Shown: in pieces, positions 6,944 through 12,721 of the stretch | Numbering within the stretch: the stretch's first letter is position 1 | Layout of the letters: every line of letters starts with the position of its first letter | Source of the DNA: a virus | Length of the DNA: 24,855 nucleotides | Virus record (IMG/VR): IMGVR_UViG_3300043436_002199 | Location: 1 to 24,855 of that record | Reading direction: 5' to 3' (one strand) | The notes under the pieces: model-generated | What the model was told of the DNA's origin: nothing | Databases searched by the model: none | Seen by the model: only the letters and a program-made list of their open reading frames with translations | Position numbers and translations under genes: made by a program

Positions 6944-8203
6944 TTAAAATTTAAAGAATTTATTGAATTGGTTGGCGTCAGTAGTAGATATACTATCGCC
7001 GCCAAACTTTTTATATGTCTTTTTATATGATGCATACACATTCATTGCATTGGATGGATCTGCAAACATTTCATACAATGATAATACGACTGTATACAAA
7101 TCATTCGGTATTGCGGTTTCTAATAATTCTATATGGCTATCTGTTAACCGATTAATATCTTTTACCATTTCGCAGTATACGTGTGTATTATGCACTACCA
7201 TTCGTGGCATACCTTCCTGTGAATACCGATCTAAACCAGATGTAGTTTCTCCGCCTAAATATTCATACGTAAAATCATTACAGGCCGGACAGCCTAATTG
7301 ACAAACAACATGTTTTGTCTTATCAATTTCGACAAATCCAGATTTACCTTGTTTAGCGTGAGTTTTACGACGGTATTCAGCATTTTTTGGAAAATATAAT
7401 TCAGTAAATGTCTGTGTCTTATAGTTGCTCGAATGTAAATATGTTCCATATACCGGATATTGCCCTGGGGAAGATGAATCTGACATTAATTGAATTCGAT
7501 TGTCTGTCAGTGTATTTAATAATTTTTGTAATACTCCTAATATAAAGAAATCTGATATTTTACTGATTCCTAGTAAATGTATATACTGCACATGTTTCTT
7601 TTCGAACTCTCGTTCTTTTAACATCAATGCAATAACATACATGAAGTCTACTAATTTTTTAGGACCGCCAATGCACCATCCATTAAAGTCAAAGTCTTTA
7701 AATTTATGATACCAAATAGAGTATTCGTCAGTAAATGTACCTTGTATTACATTTAAAAATTTAGTCTTACCACTTTGATTCTTTTCGAACCACTTAAAAT
7801 TATCAAATGATATATCCATTGCGTCTTGGAAACGATTCTCAAATGTTACTCGGGGCGGTATATCTAAATTTGCTGCAACATCACTGTTCGCCTCTAACCA
7901 ATGAAATATTTTTTCGCGGATTGTGCCGTCCCATTTCAATGCCCCCGTTGCAATCTGGAATCCACCCGAATCTCCGAATACAAATGTCCCATCATCTAAT
8001 CCTAATTGATCTCTAAAATCCATTTTTTTGTAATGATGCCCTGCAGTTACTAAGAAATATGGGTGTCGCCATTTTTCTGGATATTCTTTTGAGAAGAACC
8101 GCATTGTAGTGCCATCAGAAAATTTTGTATCTTTCTTAAATGCAGAAACCATCGATCCTGCTGATAGAGACGGTATATATAAAAACTCTTTCTTATTACT
8201 CAT
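6944..8203 (-). CDS. dpdA: DpdA-like DNA 7-deazaguanine transglycosylase (TGT superfamily)
   Basis: The 419-aa protein has the tRNA-guanine transglycosylase barrel motifs in order: FGDSGGFQ (76-83, base-binding Asp78), LDIPPR (113-118), NVIQGTF (151-157), GWCIGG (175-180), HLLGIS (209-214), and SDSSS (241-245) where the TGT nucleophile aspartate sits (D242). Cysteines C301, C305 and C308 stand where TGT binds zinc. Phage and bacterial DpdA enzymes exchange guanine in DNA for a 7-deazaguanine base; folE, queD and queE in this window supply precursors, which makes a DNA rather than tRNA target likely. Its ATG lies inside the 3' end of the glycosyltransferase gene (8-nt overlap) behind an AAGGA ribosome site. 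The DpdA subtype cannot be assigned by eye. Confidence 0.85.
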   Translation of the reverse strand: MSNKKEFLYIPSLSAGSMVSAFKKDTKFSDGTTMRFFSKEYPEKWRHPYFLVTAGHHYKKMDFRDQLGLDDGTFVFGDSGGFQIATGALKWDGTIREKIFHWLEANSDVAANLDIPPRVTFENRFQDAMDISFDNFKWFEKNQSGKTKFLNVIQGTFTDEYSIWYHKFKDFDFNGWCIGGPKKLVDFMYVIALMLKEREFEKKHVQYIHLLGISKISDFFILGVLQKLLNTLTDNRIQLMSDSSSPGQYPVYGTYLHSSNYKTQTFTELYFPKNAEYRRKTHAKQGKSGFVEIDKTKHVVCQLGCPACNDFTYEYLGGETTSGLDRYSQEGMPRMVVHNTHVYCEMVKDINRLTDSHIELLETAIPNDLYTVVLSLYEMFADPSNAMNVYASYKKTYKKFGGDSISTTDANQFNKFFKF

Positions 8204-9404
8204 GTATTCCTTGTTCGTTTAATAATTGGGTACAATATTCTTTTTCATGCCACACGCATAATTCTTTATCATAGTCATTGGCAATAATGTATCCTTCCAT
8301 TCTACGACCTAAATCTGATGTATCAACTATATCATAATGTGTTTTGGGTGAATCTAATACATCATGAATTGTATCAATTGCTGATTGAACATCAAATGGT
8401 TTATACATTCTGTTAGCATCTATAAATTCTGGAAAGGATCTAAAATTTGGATACACAATATCGGCGCCGAATGCTGTTGCTTCGATAACGGTCCACGATA
8501 CATAGTCTTGTAATGATGTATTAAATTGTATACGACAAGTTGCTAATTCTAAATAATATTCTTCTTTCGTAAGTCCGTTTAATAGTTTGAACCTAGGTTG
8601 GTTTTTTGCTAATTCATACATAGCATCAATTACTCCAGGTAACATTGATCTAAATTCTTTTCCAGATGTTGTCACGTGCCATTCAAAATCTGGTTTTTGA
8701 CTTAAGAATTCTTCTGCTACTTTTAACATGAAGAATGGGTTCTTTTCTTTATCTAACCGAGATGAATACACGATAGTATCTTTCTTTTTAACTATTCCAT
8801 GCGCCGATGCATCTGAATAATTTGGCAATTTATTCAATGTTGCTTCTTTATGTATTGGCAATGATACTACATGTATTGGAGCTTTGAATCCAGCTGCCCT
8901 CAATTGTTCTTTATGGATTGATGACCCAACAAATATGCCGGCCATTCGATTATCAAGTCCCAACTCAAATCCACGCATCCATGATCGCATAGGCCAAGTA
9001 AAATCATATTCATCTACTGACTGTGCATGTAGCATTGCATATATTTTTACATTGATACCATATAGATCCAATGCATATAATATTGATTCAATACCCGGAT
9101 GCCAATAATCTTGTAAAAACAAGACATCGCCGTCTTTTACTTGATCAATATTAAGCATATCTAAAAAGTTGCTACATTGACTCATTGCAAATTTACCGCG
9201 GCCGACTGCATCTAACACAGCTCCAACTTTAATTTGCTGATCCGGATCGAATTCTCCTGGTACTTCTATAAACTTAAGTTTTCCGGCTTTTTCATATGGA
9301 GCAAATGTTGCGGGCATCCATTCTTTTGATAATTGGTATGTGTATCGAGCTTTAAGTGGTTCTAACCCAAAATACCAAACTGTTCTTATGTTTTTATCTG
9401 TCAT
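8196..9404 (-). CDS. Glycosyltransferase (GT-B, GT4-like) coupled to dpdA
   Basis: A 402-aa GT-B enzyme. The donor half begins with IVYSSRLDKEKNPFFML (211-227; R216/K219/K221 in the diphosphate-binding position). The family's second acidic motif appears as VIEATAFGADIVYPN (306-320, E308), followed by E326. The N-terminal half (LFLQDYWHPGIESIL, 95-109) resembles glycosyltransferases that open with a long Rossmann domain. It overlaps dpdA by 8 nt and follows the PTPS-like gene by 5 nt, so it is made together with the DNA-base exchange enzyme. A role in sugar addition to the modified base or its precursor is an inference from position; modification of a virion or host surface molecule is the alternative. 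Confidence 0.8.
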   Translation of the reverse strand: MTDKNIRTVWYFGLEPLKARYTYQLSKEWMPATFAPYEKAGKLKFIEVPGEFDPDQQIKVGAVLDAVGRGKFAMSQCSNFLDMLNIDQVKDGDVLFLQDYWHPGIESILYALDLYGINVKIYAMLHAQSVDEYDFTWPMRSWMRGFELGLDNRMAGIFVGSSIHKEQLRAAGFKAPIHVVSLPIHKEATLNKLPNYSDASAHGIVKKKDTIVYSSRLDKEKNPFFMLKVAEEFLSQKPDFEWHVTTSGKEFRSMLPGVIDAMYELAKNQPRFKLLNGLTKEEYYLELATCRIQFNTSLQDYVSWTVIEATAFGADIVYPNFRSFPEFIDANRMYKPFDVQSAIDTIHDVLDSPKTHYDIVDTSDLGRRMEGYIIANDYDKELCVWHEKEYCTQLLNEQGIHE

Positions 9405-9409
9405 ATTAT

Positions 9410-9775
9410 TTATTTAATCTGTGTATCTCGTTCTACAACACAACCATTTTCCCAATCTTCCCAAACTTCGACTTTATACAAACTAGGAAATGATTCCAAT
9501 AACCACTCACCAATATCTTCACAACTCATTCTACCAAACTCTAATACATTTGATTCAGATCCAGTAAAACCTACGCGTAGTCCTCTTTGTATTTTGCGAT
9601 TCAACAAAATGAATTCTTCATCTCTATCTGTATGCGTTACATTTGCATAACAACGAAAGCCAAACATATGACGGTGTCTATCAGATAAAAATGATACTTC
9701 TGGGAATACATCTTTGGCTTCGGGCCAACAATGAAATCCTTCTATACTAAACGTTACTACTATTGAATACTTCAT
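9410..9775 (-). CDS. QueD/6-pyruvoyl-tetrahydropterin synthase-like protein, small paralogue
   Basis: The 121-aa protein shows a degenerate tunnelling-fold pattern: FSIEGFHCWPEA (H15, C16) in the place of the FSAAH strand, then FLSDRHRHMFGF (H34, H36) in the place of HGH, then MSCEDIGEWLLESF for the central helix, and VEVWEDWENGCVV in the place of the glutamate strand. Three histidines could bind zinc as in QueD and PTPS. It is not a duplicate of the queD at 17667-18143, which has its own motif set. It overlaps the nucleotidyltransferase gene by 29 nt and precedes the dpdA-linked glycosyltransferase. Function unknown; a pterin or deazapurine substrate is a reasonable guess. Confidence 0.5.
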   Translation of the reverse strand: MKYSIVVTFSIEGFHCWPEAKDVFPEVSFLSDRHRHMFGFRCYANVTHTDRDEEFILLNRKIQRGLRVGFTGSESNVLEFGRMSCEDIGEWLLESFPSLYKVEVWEDWENGCVVERDTQIK

Positions 9776-10172
9776 TTGCTATTTGTTTTTTAAATTTAGT
9801 TGTAGACCAGCCATGATCTCGATTAATATAATGTATTGGTATATTTAAATCATCGCCAGTAAATGATTTTCCAATATAGTCATCGCCTAAGAATCGTGTA
9901 AGTGTCGGGTTTCTAGATGATAACGATTTAAGATAATCATATAATTCAGCTTCTGTTGTGTATGTGTGAACTTCATCTACCTGACGTAATGAGTGTAGCA
10001 TCGTGAGTCTATCATCTACAGATAATATAGGTTTACACTTTTCTGGTCTTTCTATGGTTGGATCGGTATGCAATAATACCAATACGCGATCACAATTTTT
10101 TTTCATTTCTGTGAACATATAGATATATCCGGGATGTATTACATCAAAATTTCCTGCTATAATTCCTAACAT
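9747..10172 (-). CDS. Cytidylyltransferase-like nucleotidyltransferase
   Basis: A 141-aa single-domain protein of the HIGH-motif nucleotidyltransferase superfamily, closest in layout to TagD/RfaE-type enzymes. The N-terminus GIIAGNFDVIHPGYIYMF (3-20) holds the motif, but its final His is replaced by Tyr (H13-P-G-Y16). VDDRLTMLHSLRQVDEV (52-68) is the conserved middle helix, and RDHGWSTTKFK (118-128) matches the R-x-x-G-I-S-T-T nucleotide-binding motif. Family members join CTP or ATP to a phosphorylated small molecule such as a sugar phosphate. Leading the operon with a PTPS-like protein, a glycosyltransferase and dpdA, it might prepare an activated donor. Activity with the Tyr substitution is uncertain. 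Confidence 0.7.
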   Translation of the reverse strand: MLGIIAGNFDVIHPGYIYMFTEMKKNCDRVLVLLHTDPTIERPEKCKPILSVDDRLTMLHSLRQVDEVHTYTTEAELYDYLKSLSSRNPTLTRFLGDDYIGKSFTGDDLNIPIHYINRDHGWSTTKFKKQIANEVFNSSNV

Positions 10173-10191
10173 ACGTTATAGTTTTATTTTT

Positions 10192-10220
10192 AATATATAA
10201 AAAATAATATAAAATTCAAA
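10192..10220 (-). promoter_or_regulatory. Promoter of the dpdA/clamp operon
   Basis: On the minus strand TTTGAAT (10220-10214) is followed after 16 nt by TATATT (10197-10192), 20 nt before the nucleotidyltransferase ATG. The same TTTGAA(A/T)-N16 arrangement recurs at 18872, 19338 and 20286. Confidence 0.6.
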
Positions 10221-10228
10221 ATATATTT

Positions 10229-10675
10229 TTATAATTCTTCGTCATACATGTATGATGCTGGCTTTGTTTCTTGCATATGCATTTTAGCAATCATATGGCA
10301 TCGATACCAACCGGCATCAATACTCAATGTGTCGGTGTCTTTTAGCACTTGTAATGCGGTATCTTTTATTCTATATATAATGTGGCATCGATTGATTAGA
10401 TCGGGCGGTATACGGAGTATTGTTTCTGAATTTGCTTCTACGGTGATAGCACAATTACTAGTATCCAATATCCAACGAATTGTTTCTAACCGAGCTGTAC
10501 CAACAAAACATTCTGACATATATTCGATAGTAAAATAATAATGTGGATATTCGTTAACTGTTTTTACATTTAATCCATGTTCTTTATCATCCACTAACTC
10601 TCTTACAAAGAACGTCATGATATCCGAATATCTGCCTTCTACTTCCAGACCGCGCCATTGTTGTTTTCCGTACAT
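10229..10675 (-). CDS. Hypothetical protein, 148 aa
   Basis: No family recognised. The protein looks soluble and mixed alpha/beta (EYPHYYFTIEYMSECFVGTA; ETIRWILDTSNCAITVEAN), with four scattered cysteines that form no metal-site pattern and an acidic end (YMYDEEL). It stands as its own unit between the terminator at 10729-10758 with promoter at 10690-10719 and the next promoter at 10192-10220. The start at 10675 is the only ATG that keeps the whole frame. Confidence 0.7.
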   Translation of the reverse strand: MYGKQQWRGLEVEGRYSDIMTFFVRELVDDKEHGLNVKTVNEYPHYYFTIEYMSECFVGTARLETIRWILDTSNCAITVEANSETILRIPPDLINRCHIIYRIKDTALQVLKDTDTLSIDAGWYRCHMIAKMHMQETKPASYMYDEEL

Positions 10676-10689
10676 ATAACTTTTTATTT

Positions 10690-10719
10690 ATTATAATAGA
10701 TATTTTTAATATAACCAAA
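10690..10719 (-). promoter_or_regulatory. Promoter directly after the 10729-10758 terminator
   Basis: On the minus strand TTTGGTT (10719-10713) and a perfect TATAAT (10695-10690) are separated by 17 nt. It follows an intrinsic terminator and lies 14 nt before the ATG of the 148-aa gene, which supports both calls. Confidence 0.55.
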
Positions 10720-10728
10720 TCAAACAGT

Positions 10729-10758
10729 AAAAAAGTTCTAACATTTCTGCTAGAACTT
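10729..10758 (-). terminator. Rho-independent terminator after the holin-like gene
   Basis: Minus-strand reading gives AAGTTCTA (10758-10751), a 10-nt loop, TAGAACTT (10740-10733), then further T to 10729: an 8-bp perfect stem running into a six-T tract. It sits 22 nt after the stop of the 55-aa gene. The stem is A/T-rich, so strength is moderate. Confidence 0.7.
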
Positions 10759-10779
10759 AAAAATATAAATGGTGTAATG

Positions 10780-10947
10780 TTATTTTTTGGCTATGAAAGA
10801 CCAAATTCCACCTACCAGAGTGATTACCGCGCCAGATACTTCTGTCCAACTCGACTCATCTACTAATCCTTTCATAACCAAAATCCCGCCGACAAAGGTT
10901 AATGTATGACGAATGATTCCTAATAATTGTTCTTGTGTTAATTTCAT
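10780..10947 (-). CDS. Holin-like small membrane protein, 55 aa
   Basis: A 55-codon frame from ATG 10947 to TAA 10780, behind an AGGAAA ribosome site. The sequence has a short amphipathic start (MKLTQEQLLGIIRHTL), a first hydrophobic segment (LTFVGGILVMKGLV, about 16-29), a polar turn (DESSWTE) and a second hydrophobic segment (VSGAVITLVGGIWSFIA, about 37-53) ending AKK. Two membrane spans, glycine-rich faces and a charged end are typical of small class II phage holins; the pattern recalls the Pam3 gp28-type putative holin family. No endolysin gene is visible nearby, so another membrane role is possible. It closes the transcription unit before the terminator. Confidence 0.65.
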   Translation of the reverse strand: MKLTQEQLLGIIRHTLTFVGGILVMKGLVDESSWTEVSGAVITLVGGIWSFIAKK

Positions 10948-10975
10948 AATTTCCTGTATAATGTATTTTTAAAAG

Positions 10976-11968
10976 TTAAACATAGTTAGTTGTTGAAACG
11001 TCTGTATCATTAAAGGCGTAGTCGGAACATCCTGTTAGTGCTTCCATTAATTCTTTTGCCTGTGCCGATATCATGTATATTCCGGTCAGTTGCGGTGATG
11101 TTGAACCAGCCGCGTGTGGGCGACCGGGTAATACCTCAATTTTGCCAGATCGACAAACGTATCGGCCGAGAAAGCCACCTGATGGGCCGTCTGTCTCTGC
11201 AATCTCAAATTTAAACACTGCTCCTAATGATGATGGTTTAATAGCATTTTTATAACCATATAAAACGTCTATTTGGCGCGCGGTTTTTCCTTTTTGAGGA
11301 CCGTCGTTATACATTAATAACAACTTTAGTCTCCTTGGTTCGGTGGCGTTTTGTTCGCTTAAATTCTTAGTAACAGTATAAACTTTTAATCGCCTTAAAG
11401 AATTAATAATACTTACATCTCCAATATATCGGGTAGTCATTTCAATTGGACTGAATTTCGATCGGAGAAAATTATATAAATCCATTTTAGTACGATTTCT
11501 TATATAAGTAGAAACTATTTCTGCATCTCGTTCTGATCTTATAAAATATAAAATTATTGCTACTTCCTCTGTACGCCCCATCTCGGAATACATCATAATT
11601 AAATCCGATTTGGCTTTAATACCCGAGTGCTCTACTCGAGCAGCTAATACTGGAAATTTGGTAAGTATACCTATTGCATTTTTTCCATGCTGATCTGCCT
11701 GTTTTATATCGACCGATAAATTATCTAAACGATCCAATTCCTGCTGATCAATTTTCAGTGCAGTTTTAAGTTCGTTATCTGTAGCGCCATGGGCGCGTAC
11801 GAACTGCATTACTCGTACGGTAGCAAGATCACTGTTCTTAGAGTTGCTAGGTGGCTTAGCTAACTGTTCATTCAAATTCTTTGTGTTAAACCGACGCATG
11901 TTTTCTGATAACAGATTTTTCATTTTAATATTTTTCATTTTAATATTTTTCATTTTAATATTTTTCAT
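10976..11968 (-). CDS. Unknown protein with capsid-targeting-like N-terminus, up to 330 aa
   Basis: No family recognised for the body. The first 15 residues are three copies of MKNIK, then comes MKNLLSENMRRFNTKNLNEQ, which repeats the start of the neighbouring 214-aa protein almost exactly. Two L-x-E sites (L20-S-E22, L32-N-E34) resemble T4 prohead protease sites. Four in-frame ATGs (11968, 11953, 11938, 11923) each have the same AT-rich leader, so the start is ambiguous; 11923 begins the conserved part. The middle (about 60-190) looks helical. The end (from about 205) carries LKLLLMYNDGPQKGKTARQ and a Gly-rich strand region. It is the second gene of a three-gene unit with the 214-aa protein and the holin-like protein. 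Confidence 0.75.
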   Translation of the reverse strand: MKNIKMKNIKMKNIKMKNLLSENMRRFNTKNLNEQLAKPPSNSKNSDLATVRVMQFVRAHGATDNELKTALKIDQQELDRLDNLSVDIKQADQHGKNAIGILTKFPVLAARVEHSGIKAKSDLIMMYSEMGRTEEVAIILYFIRSERDAEIVSTYIRNRTKMDLYNFLRSKFSPIEMTTRYIGDVSIINSLRRLKVYTVTKNLSEQNATEPRRLKLLLMYNDGPQKGKTARQIDVLYGYKNAIKPSSLGAVFKFEIAETDGPSGGFLGRYVCRSGKIEVLPGRPHAAGSTSPQLTGIYMISAQAKELMEALTGCSDYAFNDTDVSTTNYV

Positions 11969-11976
11969 TTTAATAT
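11921..11976 (-). repeat. 15-bp tandem repeat that multiplies the start codon
   Basis: The unit ATGAAAAATATTAAA (minus strand) occurs three times in phase, followed by a fourth ATGAAAAAT that enters the conserved protein; the ATATTAAA ahead of the first ATG is a further partial copy. Each ATG therefore has the same upstream sequence. The period is a multiple of three, so copy-number change keeps the frame. Confidence 0.9.
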
Positions 11977-11987
11977 CGGATATCTAG

Positions 11988-12632
11988 TTAAACAAATTCT
12001 ATGAATTGAAAAGTAATACTATCCTGCATTCCAATATTTGTTTCTATTTCCTCTTTACCTGTTGTATTACTAATATAATTCCATTCGGAAGTTTTAGGGA
12101 AATTACCCAATATCACATTTTGACCGTTTAAAACTTGTATAGACGAAATACCGCCGTTATCTGACAAAATGCCATTATACTTGCCAGGCCGAATCTTCCC
12201 CATACTGGTTAATGTTATAACCCCGGTTTCACCACCAATCTTTATCTTTGCTTTAATTGGGGTACTGTTGTTCATATCATCGTTAAATTTGGAAAATTGG
12301 TCAGAATTATATTCTTCTTTAAGATTTGTAGTATCTAAGTATTTAAATAATTTGCTGGCGCTATATCGTTGGATGTCTGGTGTTTCGTCTGCAGACATTC
12401 TGAGTTGATTATATAAGCGTATTAAATTTGTATCGCCGCTATTATAAACTTCAGTATAAAAATCACCTAATTCAGCAAGAATAGTATCAGTCATATTTTC
12501 ACCACGAGCACCGCCATCCATGATGTCTTTTACAGTTTCGGTGAAATCTGAATTAGTTTTAATGTTTTCTTTAAGATTTTTAGTACCAAATCTTCTCATG
12601 TTTTCTGCTAGTAAATTTTTCATACGTATCAT
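11988..12632 (-). CDS. Unknown protein with capsid-targeting-like N-terminus, 214 aa
   Basis: The body matches no family I know. The N-terminus MIRMKNLLAENMRRFGTKNL is shared with the next gene (330 aa) and has L8-A-E10 and L20-K-E22, the (L/I)-x-E form cut by T4 gp21-type proteases. Residues 25-110 look helical and acidic (DIMDGGARGENMTDTIL, YTEVYNSGDTNLIRLYNQL). Residues 125-205 look like a beta domain (IKIGGETGVITLTSMGKIRPG). The two proteins differ completely after the shared start. A second ATG at 12623 (MKNLL) is a possible start, but the first keeps Glu at position 10 as in the other members of the set. Confidence 0.75.
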   Translation of the reverse strand: MIRMKNLLAENMRRFGTKNLKENIKTNSDFTETVKDIMDGGARGENMTDTILAELGDFYTEVYNSGDTNLIRLYNQLRMSADETPDIQRYSASKLFKYLDTTNLKEEYNSDQFSKFNDDMNNSTPIKAKIKIGGETGVITLTSMGKIRPGKYNGILSDNGGISSIQVLNGQNVILGNFPKTSEWNYISNTTGKEEIETNIGMQDSITFQFIEFV

Positions 12633-12659
12633 AGTTTTAAAATATTATTAATATACTTA

Positions 12660-12688
12660 AATATAAGCATTTTCTTTCAATTAAACAA
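12660..12688 (-). promoter_or_regulatory. Candidate promoter for the 214-aa/330-aa/holin-like unit
   Basis: On the minus strand TTGTTT (12688-12683), 17 nt, TATATT (12665-12660). A second reading, TTGAAA (12680-12675) with a 19-nt spacer to TATATT (12655-12650), is also possible. The region is almost all A/T, so the exact boxes are uncertain. Confidence 0.4.
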
Positions 12689-12721
12689 ATTATTTTAATA
12701 TAAATATGTCACAAAAAAAAA

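Noticed and set aside
6944-8203. Bacterial tRNA-guanine transglycosylase for queuosine in tRNA
   Set aside because: The motif set is divergent from Tgt and the operon is phage replication and modification; a DpdA-type DNA enzyme fits better, though tRNA activity is not excluded by sequence alone.
12699-12711. TATAAATA sequence like a T4 late promoter on the plus strand
   Set aside because: It points away from all genes and such octamers are expected by chance in A/T-rich gaps.
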